This document shows positions 16,881 through 25,173 of a DNA stretch of 64,000 nt, one piece after another. The notes beneath the pieces are model-generated. The model was not told the origin of the DNA and made no database searches. It saw only the letters and a program-made list of their open reading frames with translations. Every line of letters starts with the position of its first letter. Within the stretch, counting starts at the first letter, position 1. The stretch comes from JAEUOS01 sp965279115 (lineage in GTDB: Bacteria; Pseudomonadota; Gammaproteobacteria; Burkholderiales; JAEUOS01). Location: positions 2,356,001-2,420,000 of the forward strand of contig OZ257137.1 of assembly GCA_965279115.1 (NCBI GenBank), written 5' to 3'. Position numbers and translations under genes: made by a program.

Positions 16881-18170
16881 CTAGGCCGCAGCGACCGACG
16901 CGGCGATGTCTCCGGCGCTCTTGATGTTACGCCAGTCGCTGGTCTTGGGCAGCACCACCTGGAACGAACAGGTATCACCAGGCACGCGATCCGCGCCGGT
17001 GCCGATGGCAGGCTTGCCGTCACGGAAAGCACCTGCCGCCTCGACCATCTGTTTGCGAAATTCCACCACCGCCTGGTCGCTGGCGCCAAGGATTTCCTTG
17101 CTGCGGTCGGCGATCGGTCCCATGGTCAGCCACATCGCGATGTCCTGGTTGGGAAACCCCTTGATGCCGGTGAAGTTGCCGGCCTTCATCGCCTGACGGT
17201 CCTGGCCGAAGCGGTTGTCCATGTTGTTCTTCAGGCGGTAATACTCGTCAAGTTGCGTGCCCACCTGCACGCCGAGGAACTTGCGCCATTCCTCGGTGGA
17301 CGGGGTGGTCAGCGGGTCGCCCCAGCAGATGAAATAGAACGCGGTATGAGTGTCGTCCATCGGCACGTTGATGTTGGCGACGTTGTACAGGTTGTTGGGC
17401 GGCACGAGCACCGCGAACGGTGCGACGAACACGGTCGTGCGCACGTACTCGTGGGTGGCGGCATTGGCGATCGGCCGGCGTAGCGCGGCGTAGCGGAACC
17501 CGTAGCCGGTGCGCTGCACCGAGAGGCGTGGCGACTTGTCGGTGGATGGACGCAGCCAGTTCTTGTCGGTGGCCTCGCCGATCTTCACGCGAGCCGGTAC
17601 GAAATCCGACGAATGCAGGCTGGAACTGTGGGCGGAGTCGATCGCGCCTTCAAGTATTTGCGCCCAGTTGCACGGCAGGATCACCTTGCCGATGGAGATA
17701 CGCAGGTTCTCGGAAGGCGCATAGGGCGGCGGCTCGAACTTCGGCATGGTGTCCGCAGGGCCAAGGTAAGACCAGATCCAGCCGCCCCACTCCTGCACCG
17801 GATAAGTCTTGTGCTTGACCTTTTCCTTGAGCGGGCTGTTGGCGGGTTCGGAGGACATGTCCATCACATTGCCGGCGACGTCGAATTTCCAGCCGTGATA
17901 CAGGCAGCGCAGGCCGCCTTCCTCATTGCGGCCCAGCACCAGCGAGGCGCGGCGGTGCGGGCACAACTCATCCATGACGCCCACGCGGCCATCGCTGTCG
18001 CGGAAGATCACCAGGTCTTCCCCGAACACGCGTGCCTTCACCGGCGTGCCGTCGGGCTCTTCCACCTCTTCGGACAGGCACACCTGCACCCAGTGGCGGC
18101 GCATCAACTGGCCCATCGGCGCATCGCCCTCGACGCGGCACAAAAGTTCGTTTTCTTCACGGGTGAGCAT
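16881..18170 (-). CDS. Phthalate dioxygenase-like Rieske non-heme iron oxygenase, alpha subunit
   Basis: 429 residues. The Rieske [2Fe-2S] site is C70-x-H72 (CPHRRASL) and C89-x2-H92 (CLYHGWKF). The mononuclear iron site is D178-x2-H181-x4-H186 (IDSAHSSSLH). This alpha-only type, with a long catalytic domain and no beta-subunit gene nearby, resembles the phthalate 4,5-dioxygenase group (Pht3/OphA2). The divergent gene 150 bp away encodes a matching PDR-type reductase. It starts the minus-strand unit oxygenase - Bug receptor - decarboxylase. Regio-specificity and substrate are inferred from neighbours. Confidence 0.88.
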   Translation of the reverse strand: MLTREENELLCRVEGDAPMGQLMRRHWVQVCLSEEVEEPDGTPVKARVFGEDLVIFRDSDGRVGVMDELCPHRRASLVLGRNEEGGLRCLYHGWKFDVAGNVMDMSSEPANSPLKEKVKHKTYPVQEWGGWIWSYLGPADTMPKFEPPPYAPSENLRISIGKVILPCNWAQILEGAIDSAHSSSLHSSDFVPARVKIGEATDKNWLRPSTDKSPRLSVQRTGYGFRYAALRRPIANAATHEYVRTTVFVAPFAVLVPPNNLYNVANINVPMDDTHTAFYFICWGDPLTTPSTEEWRKFLGVQVGTQLDEYYRLKNNMDNRFGQDRQAMKAGNFTGIKGFPNQDIAMWLTMGPIADRSKEILGASDQAVVEFRKQMVEAAGAFRDGKPAIGTGADRVPGDTCSFQVVLPKTSDWRNIKSAGDIAASVAAA

Positions 18171-18210
18171 GGTGTCCTCGCATTTCTCGCCATCGCCATC
18201 CGGCGAACGC

Positions 18211-18240
18211 TTGCAAAAAGCTTAGTTGTCTAAGTAATAT
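18211..18240 (+). promoter_or_regulatory. Promoter with MarR-type operator in its spacer
   Basis: A -35-like TTGCAA (18211-18216) and -10-like TAATAT (18235-18240) are 18 bases apart, reading toward the reductase gene. The spacer holds the inverted repeat CTTAG-TTGT-CTAAG (18221-18234), whose TTAG-n4-CTAA core resembles many MarR operators. A MarR gene lies in the rightward operon (20512). Repression by that protein, relieved by a pathway compound, is the likely scheme; the same operator could also control the divergent oxygenase unit. Confidence 0.6.
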
Positions 18241-18320
18241 GCGGCGCAAGTCTAGAATGCCGGCCCCGGCGGTGTCAACGAGCCCGACCCGGCGATACTC
18301 CCTCAAGAAAGGTCGAATCC

Positions 18321-19307
18321 ATGGCCGATGCTGCTGGCCCTGACTGGAGGTCGCTCGTTGTGCGCCGCCGCATGGAAGTTGCGCGTGACATCGTTGAATT
18401 CACGCTCGCCAGGACGGATGGGGCCGATCTTCCCGCCTTCGAGCCGGGCGCCCACATCACGGTGCGCACCCCGGCGGGTTCGGATCGAAAGTATTCGCTG
18501 CTCAATCCACCCGCCGAGCGCGGCCACTACGTCATCGCCGTGCGCAGGGACGCCCACGGCCGCGGTGGTTCAGTCAGCTTGACCGACGGTGTCGCCGCTG
18601 GTGCGGCCATCCAGGTAAGCCAGCCGGACAATGCCTTTCCGCTGGAGAGTGCCGCCAAGCGCTTTCTTTTTATTGCCGGCGGCATCGGTGTCACGCCCAT
18701 TCTCGGCATGATCCGCGCGCTGCTGGCGCGCGAAGGGGATGGCGAATCGGCCCCGCCTTTCAAGCTGCTTTACCTGACCCGCAGCCCCGAGGACACCGCC
18801 TACCGGGAAGAAGTCACCGGCGCCGCGTTGGCCGGCCGGGTCACCTTGCACCACGACCATGGAGATCCGGGCCAGGCCTATGACCTGTGGCCGCTGCTCG
18901 AACGTCCTGCTGCCAGCACCCACGTTTACTGCTGCGGTCCACGCGGCCTGATGGATGCCGTGCGCGACATGTCCGGCCACTGGCCCGACACCAGCATCCA
19001 TTTCGAGAGTTTCAGCGCCGGCGATGCGGCGATGTTCGAGCCCAACCGGGCGTTCACCATCCGCCTGGCGCGTTCGGGCGAGACCATCGAGGTGGATGCC
19101 GACCAGACCGCGCTCGAAGCGCTCGCGGCGCATGGCCATCGGGTCATGAGTTCCTGCGAGGCCGGATCCTGCGGGACCTGCCGCACCACCTATCTCTCCG
19201 GCGACGTCGAGCACCGTGACATCGTGCTTGGCGACGATGAAAAGGCCGACCAGATCATGGTGTGCGTTTCACGCGCGCGTGGTGGCGTGCTGGAACTCGA
19301 TCTGTGA
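18321..19307 (+). CDS. PDR/VanB-family oxygenase reductase (FMN, NAD(P)H, [2Fe-2S])
   Basis: 328 residues in the phthalate dioxygenase reductase order: flavin domain with RKYSLLNPP, nucleotide-binding domain with FLFIAGGIGVTPILGMIR and YCCGPRGLMDAV, and a C-terminal plant-type ferredoxin domain with Cys279, Cys284, Cys287 and Cys315 (SCEAGSCGTC ... MVCVSR). It passes electrons from NAD(P)H to a Rieske oxygenase. It is divergent from the oxygenase gene and opens the rightward operon. The next gene overlaps by 4 bases. Confidence 0.92.
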   Translation: MADAAGPDWRSLVVRRRMEVARDIVEFTLARTDGADLPAFEPGAHITVRTPAGSDRKYSLLNPPAERGHYVIAVRRDAHGRGGSVSLTDGVAAGAAIQVSQPDNAFPLESAAKRFLFIAGGIGVTPILGMIRALLAREGDGESAPPFKLLYLTRSPEDTAYREEVTGAALAGRVTLHHDHGDPGQAYDLWPLLERPAASTHVYCCGPRGLMDAVRDMSGHWPDTSIHFESFSAGDAAMFEPNRAFTIRLARSGETIEVDADQTALEALAAHGHRVMSSCEAGSCGTCRTTYLSGDVEHRDIVLGDDEKADQIMVCVSRARGGVLELDL

Positions 19308-20515
19308 GCACCTCCGGAACGGGCATCCTGCGCATCGGCGCCGCCGGCCTTGGTCGCGCCTTCACGCTCATGCTGCCGACCCTGCGTGCCGACCCGCGCG
19401 TGAAACTTGTGGCCGGCAGCGACCCGCGTCCGGAGGCCGGCGCTGCCTTGGCGGCGGAATTCGGCGCGCGCATTCACCCCGATATCGAATCCCTGTGCAC
19501 CGACCCGGACGTCGACCTCGTCTACGTCGCGACCCCGCACCAGCATCACGCCGAGCACGTACGCATCGCCGCTGCGCATGGCAAGCATGTGCTGGTGGAA
19601 AAGCCGATGGCGATCACCCTCGAACAATGCCAATCCATGGTCGAAGCGACCCGCGCGGCCGGCGTGCACCTGATCGTCGGCCACAGCCACAGCTTCGATG
19701 CGCCCTACCTGCGCGCGCGCGGCATGATCGAAAGCGGCCGGTTGGGCGCGGTGCGCATGATCAACGCGCAGTACTACACCGACTTCATCTACCGGCCACG
19801 GCGGCCGGAGGAGCTGGATACGGCACAAGGGGGCGGCGTGATCTTCAGCCAGGGCGCGCACCAGATCGACCTGGTGCGCCTCCTGGCGGGCGGCAAGGCG
19901 GTGTCGGTACGCGCCCATACGGGCGCCTGGGATGCGGCGCGGCCTACCGAGGGCGCGTTTGCGGCCTTGATCGGCTTCGAACATGGCGTGTTTGCCTCAG
20001 TGGTCTACAGCGGCTACGGGCATTTCGACGGCGACGAGATGTGTGACTGGATCGGCGAATCCGGGCTGGCCAAGAATCCGGATGCCTATTCCAGTGGGCG
20101 CATGAAACTGGCAGGTGTGGAGAATGCCGCCGCCGAGGCGGCGATGAAGGCGGCGCGCAATTTCGGCGGCAAGTCCTATGTCGCACCGGCGCCGGATGCG
20201 GTGCGGCATCACCAGCATTTCGGCCATGTGTTGGTGTGTTGCGAGCGCGGCGACATCAAGCCCGGCCCGCGTGCGATTACCGTGTACGGCGACGACGGTC
20301 GAAGCGTCGAGGAACTGCCGGTCTCGGCGGTGCCGCGGGTGGAGGTGATTGACGAGACCTATGCTGCGGTGGTCGAGGGGCGCGCGCCCCTGCATGACGG
20401 CCCGTGGTCCATGGCGACGCTGGAGGTGTGCCTGGCGATCCTGGAGTCCGCCAGGAGCGGGCGCGAAGTGGCCTTGCACCACCAGGTCGCGCCGCGCGCG
20501 GTGCGGCTGCCATGA
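19304..20515 (+). CDS. Gfo/Idh/MocA family oxidoreductase, dihydrodiol-dehydrogenase-like
   Basis: 403 residues from GTG 19304, overlapping the reductase stop (GTGA). The Rossmann motif is RIGAAGLGRAF (10-20) and the family lysine motif is VEKPMA (EKP 99-101). Further on, HAVGHSHSF-like (VGHSHSFD) and FSQGAHQIDLVRLLAG match the Gfo/Idh/MocA C-terminal domain. Pht4/OphB, which oxidises the cis-4,5-dihydrodiol of phthalate, belongs to this superfamily, so with its neighbours this is the best candidate for the dihydrodiol step. The specific reaction is inference; the family call is firm. Confidence 0.85.
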   Translation: MSTSGTGILRIGAAGLGRAFTLMLPTLRADPRVKLVAGSDPRPEAGAALAAEFGARIHPDIESLCTDPDVDLVYVATPHQHHAEHVRIAAAHGKHVLVEKPMAITLEQCQSMVEATRAAGVHLIVGHSHSFDAPYLRARGMIESGRLGAVRMINAQYYTDFIYRPRRPEELDTAQGGGVIFSQGAHQIDLVRLLAGGKAVSVRAHTGAWDAARPTEGAFAALIGFEHGVFASVVYSGYGHFDGDEMCDWIGESGLAKNPDAYSSGRMKLAGVENAAAEAAMKAARNFGGKSYVAPAPDAVRHHQHFGHVLVCCERGDIKPGPRAITVYGDDGRSVEELPVSAVPRVEVIDETYAAVVEGRAPLHDGPWSMATLEVCLAILESARSGREVALHHQVAPRAVRLP

Positions 20516-21084
20516 CGCGCGCGCCGGCCGACGATGCCATCCTGCGCCACTGGCGCGAGGCGGTGCCGGATGACCGCCTGGCCCATCTGGTGAAGGACGC
20601 CACCCGTGCCTTCGTGCGCGCCCTGCAAATGCGACTGCTTGAGCACTCGGTGTCGTTCGGCCACTGGACTTTCCTGCGGGTGCTGTGGGTGCGCGATGGC
20701 ATCACCCAGCGTGAACTGAGCGACGAGGCAGGGGTGATGGAACCGACCACCCATGCGGCCGTGAATGCGATGGAGAAGCTTGGCTATGTGGAACGCCGAC
20801 GCAGGGAAGGAGATCGGCGCAATGTGCACATCCATCTCACACCGGCGGGCAAGCGGCTCAAGACCAAACTGGTGCCGCTTGCCGTGGAAGTCAATGATGC
20901 TGCGGTCAAGGGCGTGGCTAGCGAAGATATCGTCGCCGCCCGCCGGGTGCTGTTGGCGGTGATCGAAAACCTGGCCGTTGACGACGCGGTGGGCGAGCGC
21001 AAGTTGCCGTCCACGCGTGAATGGGGCCAGCGACGCGCCCCTGCTGCGCGCGCCGCACGTCGCGTGGTAACTTCCGGTTCCTGA
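20512..21084 (+). CDS. MarR family transcriptional regulator
   Basis: 190 residues from ATG 20512, overlapping the dehydrogenase stop (ATGA). The winged HTH contains GITQRELSDEAGVMEPTTHAAVNAMEKLGYVERRRREGDRRNVHIHLTPAGK, with the MarR wing D-R-R-N-V. The C-terminal ~30 residues are basic (RRAPAARAARR), an uncommon tail. Encoded inside the operon, it probably autoregulates through the inverted repeat at 18221-18234, sensing an aromatic acid or metabolite (inference). Confidence 0.9.
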   Translation: MTRAPADDAILRHWREAVPDDRLAHLVKDATRAFVRALQMRLLEHSVSFGHWTFLRVLWVRDGITQRELSDEAGVMEPTTHAAVNAMEKLGYVERRRREGDRRNVHIHLTPAGKRLKTKLVPLAVEVNDAAVKGVASEDIVAARRVLLAVIENLAVDDAVGERKLPSTREWGQRRAPAARAARRVVTSGS

Positions 21085-21111
21085 AAATTTGCGACTGAAA
21101 GCGTATCCAGC

Positions 21112-21423
21112 ATGAGCGAATGGACCCAGGTGGCCAATGCCGCCGACGTGCCCGACCAGGGCACCTTGCCTGTGAATCTTTCCGGCGATCCGGTGTGCCT
21201 GTACAACCTTGATGGCGCGATCTTCGCCACCCACGATATCTGCTCCCACGGCAACGCCAACCTCTCCGAAGGCTTCATCGTCGAGGGCCAGATCGAATGC
21301 CCGTTCCACCAGGGCATGTTCGACATCAAGACCGGCGAGGCCACGGCGGCGCCGTGTACGGTTGCCGTTCGTACATATCCGGTGAAGGTGGAAAACGGCG
21401 TGGTGTGGCTCAGGAAGGAGTAA
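21112..21423 (+). CDS. Rieske-type [2Fe-2S] ferredoxin
   Basis: 103 residues with C44-x-H46 (CSHG) and C63-x2-H66 (CPFHQG), the Rieske ligand set, in a small soluble protein like BphF/CarAc-type oxygenase ferredoxins. A PDR-type reductase carries its own ferredoxin domain and normally needs no separate ferredoxin, so a second carrier suggests either a three-component variant or a second oxygenase elsewhere. It starts 27 bp after the MarR gene and 5 bp before the next gene. Confidence 0.92.
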   Translation: MSEWTQVANAADVPDQGTLPVNLSGDPVCLYNLDGAIFATHDICSHGNANLSEGFIVEGQIECPFHQGMFDIKTGEATAAPCTVAVRTYPVKVENGVVWLRKE

Positions 21424-21428
21424 GCGGC

Positions 21429-22577
21429 ATGTCCTACATCGGGCTTTCGCCAGGCGTGCGCCGCGAAGTCACGGCGACCAAGCAGTGGTTCCAGGCGGTG
21501 GACAATTTCACCCGCGTATTTGCCATTCGTCCCGGCGAAAGGGTGTTGATATTGGCCGACCCGTTGCTCGACACGCGGGTCATCGACGCGGTGATCGGCA
21601 TCGCCAACGCGCGCGGCGCGCAGGTGCGCGTCTACATGGAACCCTCCACCCGCGTGACCGAGATGCCCGAGGCCGCCAAGCCCCTGCTTGAGTCGGCCGA
21701 TTTCGTGGTCTCCACCTGGTTCTGCTCGATCATCGATCCGTTCTGCATCGCCATGCGCAAGCGCGGCCAGCGCTGGGTCAAGATCACCTACTTCCGCAAC
21801 CTCGACCTGCTGGAAACGCCGCAGGGCCGCTTTCCGGTGGACCTGGTGGGCGCGATCATCCGCGCCACCGCGCGTGCCATGCCGGACGAGGACTTCACGC
21901 TGCAATGGAGCGATGCGCGCGGCAGTGATTTCCGCATCGGCTACACGCGCGAAATGCGCAACAACCTCCTGGCCGGCAACCGCTGGCGCGGCCGCATGCT
22001 TGCCGATGAGCCGGGGTGCTACGTGCACTACCTGCCCACGCATGGCCCCAACCTGTGGGACCGCACCGCGCACAAGAACGACAACGAAGCCCCGGTCACC
22101 ATGAACGGCACCATCTACCCGACCTGGGCGGTGGGGTTCGAGAAGCCATGGAGCGAGCGCATTGGCTGCCGCTTCGAGGGCGATACCATCGTCGAGGTGT
22201 CCGGTGACACCGAAACGGCGAAGATCCTGCGCGAGATGCTGGTCGGTGGCCGCCTGATCGAACTCGGATGCGGTTTCAACCCCAAGGCGCCGCGCCACAC
22301 CGTGTACCCGGCCGGGTCCAACAACCCAGGTGCGCTGCATTTCGGTATCGATCTGGCCAAGCCGGACGACTACATCCGCCGTGTCATGCCGGATTGGGAA
22401 GAGCCGCCGGTGCACATGGATTTGATCACGCTGGATTCCACGGTGGAGTCTGTCACCGCATCCTCTCGCCAGCACTTGCTCGATGGCGGCTTTCTCACCG
22501 CGCTGCGCGACCCGGCCGTGGTGGCCGCCGCCGCCGTTTTTGGCGACCCGATCGCCCTTCTGGAGACGGAGACATGA
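21429..22577 (+). CDS. NicX / M29 aminopeptidase-like metalloenzyme, possible ring-cleaving dioxygenase
   Basis: 382 residues from ATG 21429. The layout (N-terminal alpha/beta domain with FAIRPGERVLILADPLLD; C-terminal metal domain with ELGCGFNPKAP, GALHFGID and VHMDLITLDSTVE) is that shared by M29 aminopeptidases and the 2,5-dihydroxypyridine 5,6-dioxygenase NicX. Candidate metal ligands are Glu278, His304, and His329 with Asp331 (H-x-D). In an oxygenase cluster a NicX-like role in opening a hydroxylated aromatic or pyridine ring is more likely than peptidase activity, but this is inference. The stop overlaps the next start by 4 bases. Confidence 0.65.
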   Translation: MSYIGLSPGVRREVTATKQWFQAVDNFTRVFAIRPGERVLILADPLLDTRVIDAVIGIANARGAQVRVYMEPSTRVTEMPEAAKPLLESADFVVSTWFCSIIDPFCIAMRKRGQRWVKITYFRNLDLLETPQGRFPVDLVGAIIRATARAMPDEDFTLQWSDARGSDFRIGYTREMRNNLLAGNRWRGRMLADEPGCYVHYLPTHGPNLWDRTAHKNDNEAPVTMNGTIYPTWAVGFEKPWSERIGCRFEGDTIVEVSGDTETAKILREMLVGGRLIELGCGFNPKAPRHTVYPAGSNNPGALHFGIDLAKPDDYIRRVMPDWEEPPVHMDLITLDSTVESVTASSRQHLLDGGFLTALRDPAVVAAAAVFGDPIALLETET

Positions 22578-23560
22578 ACTTCACGCGACGCTATCACCTC
22601 AAGCAACTGACCGCGCTCGCCTTGGGTGCCGCCGGCAGCCGTGCTGCCTGGGCGCAGGGTGTCTGGCCCAACCGGCCGCTCAAGGTGCTGGTGCCCTTCC
22701 CTTCCGGCGGTACCGCTGACGTCCTGTGCCGCCTGCTCGCCCAGCGCTTGCAGGACGTGCTTGGCCAATCTGTGGTGGTTGACAACAAGCCGGGCGCAGC
22801 CGGCAATATCGGCAGCGAGATCGCCGCCAAGTCGCCTGCCGACGGTTACAACTTCATGTATGCCCCCATCGGCACGCATGGCGGCATCAACCTGGCCCTG
22901 TATCCCAAGCTGGCCTATGACCCGGTCAAGGACTTCGCGCCGATCGCGCTGGCGCACACCCTGCCGAATGTGCTGATCGTCAACAACGACCTGCCGGTGA
23001 AGTCGGTGGCGGAGCTTGTCGCCTGGCTCAAGGCCAACCCGGGCAAGGCCAACTTCGCCTCCAGCGGCAACGGCGGCATTTCCCACCTGGGGGCGGAGCT
23101 GTTCAAGAGCATGACCGGCGTGGTCATGACGCATGTGCCCTACAAGGGCGGCGCGGCGGCACTCACCGACCTGATCGCCGGACGCGTGCAGTTGATGTTC
23201 GAGACTGCGCCGAACGCGTTGACCCACTATCGGGCCGGGCGTGTTCGCGCGCTTGGCGTGTCGTCCGCCAGGCGCTCCGGATCGGCGCCTGAGTTGCCCA
23301 CCATCGGCGAAACCGTCGCCGGCTACGAGGTCACCACCTGGACGGCCATGTATGCACCAGCCGGTACGCCGCGCGAGGTGATCCAGCGCGTGGCTGCGGA
23401 GATGGCCAGACTTGCGAAGAACAAGGAATACACCGAGCGCCTGACGCAGAGCGGATCGGATGCACCGGAATCATCCCCCGAGCATCTCGCCGCCTTCATG
23501 CAAAGCGAGATCGCCAAATGGGGCAAGCTGGTGAAGGACACCGGCGCGAAAATCGACTGA
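22574..23560 (+). CDS. Bug-family tripartite tricarboxylate transporter substrate-binding protein
   Basis: 328 residues from ATG 22574, overlapping the previous stop (ATGA) and preceded by GGAGACGGAGAC. The signal peptide ends near GSRAAWAQG. Mature hallmarks: LKVLVPFPSGGTADVLCR, VVDNKPGAAGNIGSE, SGNGGISHLGAELF, VPYKGGAAALTDLIAG. It is the second Bug receptor of the island, on the other arm of the divergent unit, so the two arms each bring a receptor. Ligand unknown, plausibly an aromatic or breakdown-product carboxylate. Confidence 0.92.
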   Translation: MNFTRRYHLKQLTALALGAAGSRAAWAQGVWPNRPLKVLVPFPSGGTADVLCRLLAQRLQDVLGQSVVVDNKPGAAGNIGSEIAAKSPADGYNFMYAPIGTHGGINLALYPKLAYDPVKDFAPIALAHTLPNVLIVNNDLPVKSVAELVAWLKANPGKANFASSGNGGISHLGAELFKSMTGVVMTHVPYKGGAAALTDLIAGRVQLMFETAPNALTHYRAGRVRALGVSSARRSGSAPELPTIGETVAGYEVTTWTAMYAPAGTPREVIQRVAAEMARLAKNKEYTERLTQSGSDAPESSPEHLAAFMQSEIAKWGKLVKDTGAKID

Positions 23561-23589
23561 AGTTCAACCACCAAAGAAACGAGCGAGAC

Positions 23590-24366
23590 ATGATGCGCAG
23601 CGAACTTGGGTATAGCACCCGCGAAAACATTTACGTGCAGGGCCGTGACCTGTGCGGAGAGATCCTCGGCCACATCGATCTGGGTGCGATGGCCTTCCTG
23701 CAACTGACGGGCCGCATGCCCAATGCCAACGAGGCGCGCATGTTCAACGCCCTGGCGATCACGCTGGTCGAGCATGGCATCACACCCTCGGCGATCGCTG
23801 CACGCATGACCTACGCCGGCGCGCCGGAAGCCCTGCAGGGTGCGGTGGCGGCCGGCCTGTGCGGGCTGGGCACCGTGTTTGCCGGCACATCCGAAGGCGC
23901 GGCGCGACTGTTGCGCAAGGCACTGGCCGATCCGGCCGATACCCGCTCTCTGGATGAGCGCGCCGAAGAGATCGTCGCGCGCTCCGCCGCTGAAGGCTGG
24001 CAGATTCCAGGCATGGGCCATCCGATTCACCGGCCGGTTGACCCGCGTACCGTGCGCCTGTTCGCCATCGCCGAGGAAACCGGCTTCAAGGGCCGTTACG
24101 TCGAGATGATGCTGGCGATCCAGCGTGCGGTGGAAAAGCACAAGGGGCGCCCCATCACCCTGAATGCCACCGGCGCGATGGGCGCGCTGTGTTGTGAACT
24201 CGATTTGCCTGTCGAGGCGTGTCGCGGCATCGCCGTGATGGCGCGCGCCATCGGCCTGGTCGGGCACATCCTCGAGGAGATCCGCTCGCCGATGGCCATC
24301 GAATTGTGGCAAAAGGTCGAGCATGATGTATCGGTACCGCCGGATCAGCGTGGCAAAGGCGCCTGA
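23590..24366 (+). CDS. Citryl-CoA lyase-like protein (citrate synthase superfamily)
   Basis: 258 residues, about the size of the stand-alone citryl-CoA lyase domain rather than full citrate synthase (~430). The catalytic His region reads GMGHPIHRPVDPR (141-153; His144, Asp151), comparable to the GxGHxxxxxxDPR of the superfamily, and the C terminus GLVGHILEEIRSPM is typical of lyase/ligase C-terminal domains. Such enzymes cleave citryl-CoA, or a related CoA ester, to acetyl-CoA and a keto acid. At the end of the aromatic operon it might cleave a CoA-activated ring-fission product; this is a hypothesis. Confidence 0.75.
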   Translation: MMRSELGYSTRENIYVQGRDLCGEILGHIDLGAMAFLQLTGRMPNANEARMFNALAITLVEHGITPSAIAARMTYAGAPEALQGAVAAGLCGLGTVFAGTSEGAARLLRKALADPADTRSLDERAEEIVARSAAEGWQIPGMGHPIHRPVDPRTVRLFAIAEETGFKGRYVEMMLAIQRAVEKHKGRPITLNATGAMGALCCELDLPVEACRGIAVMARAIGLVGHILEEIRSPMAIELWQKVEHDVSVPPDQRGKGA

Positions 24367-24409
24367 CGGCGGATCAGGCGTCCTTTGAGGCGCAGCGGGA
24401 GGCGTTGCC

Positions 24410-25114
24410 ATGCGATTCGAACGATTCTTGTGCCGTGTTTTTCTGGTCGCGGGACTGTGCGCAGCTGCACCGGCGCTTTCCCAAACCGCTGCCGAAGTCG
24501 GTACCGTCGAGCGGCTCTCGGGGACTGTCGCCGTTGTCTCGGCAGGCGCATCGCGCGTGGCGCGCCCGGGTGAGCGGTTATTGGTCGGCGAAGTCCTTTC
24601 GACTGCAGCCGGCGCTGAAGCGCTGGTTCGCTTTCGCGACGAGTCGACCCTGGCCTTGCGCCCCAATACGCAGGTGGCAGTGGCCGAGTTCCGCTACCAG
24701 GACAAGGACGACGATTCGTTCGCGGCCAGTCTGCTCAAGGGCGTGGTGCGCTCGGTCAGCGGATTGATCGGCAAGTCCCGGCCGCGCGGCGTGATTTTCC
24801 GGACTCCCACGGCAACTGTGGGCATCCGTGGCACCGATTTCGAACTGGCGATCGTGGAAGCCGGCGAACGCGACCGGGCTGGCGTGTACAACTACGTCCA
24901 TGACGGGCAGACCAACATCCAGATCGCGGCTGGCGACAATCTGGACGTAAGCACGGAGCAGACCGGCTTTGCTCCTCAGGACCCGCAACCGGGAGAACCG
25001 GCGCTGCAACTGTTGCGCGAGCGGCCCGCGTTCCTGCGCGGCGGCGGGTTTGACGCCATGATGATCCAGACCCGTCCGCCCCCCGCCCAGATCTTCATGC
25101 CGCGCATGCGGTGA
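24410..25114 (+). CDS. FecR domain-containing exported protein
   Basis: 234 residues with a signal peptide (RFLCRVFLVAGLCAAAPALSQ). The FecR-like domain runs about 28-150, with VERLSGTVAVVSAG, GERLLVGEVLSTAAGAEALVRFRDESTLALRPNTQ and FRTPTATVGIRGTDFELAI. This soluble periplasmic version lacks the N-terminal cytoplasmic part of sigma-regulating FecR, so it is a FecR-domain protein of unknown role rather than an anti-sigma factor. It is convergent with a beta-barrel gene 59 bp away. Confidence 0.85.
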   Translation: MRFERFLCRVFLVAGLCAAAPALSQTAAEVGTVERLSGTVAVVSAGASRVARPGERLLVGEVLSTAAGAEALVRFRDESTLALRPNTQVAVAEFRYQDKDDDSFAASLLKGVVRSVSGLIGKSRPRGVIFRTPTATVGIRGTDFELAIVEAGERDRAGVYNYVHDGQTNIQIAAGDNLDVSTEQTGFAPQDPQPGEPALQLLRERPAFLRGGGFDAMMIQTRPPPAQIFMPRMR

Positions 25115-25173
25115 AACGCGCGACCGCCCCGCGGCGGGATATCCGGTACCGCTGCGCTCTATAGCGGCGCGGG

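Noticed and set aside
20404..20511. Upstream extension of the MarR gene from 20404
   Set aside because: It would lie inside the dehydrogenase gene in another frame; ATG 20512 gives the normal MarR length and an ATGA overlap.
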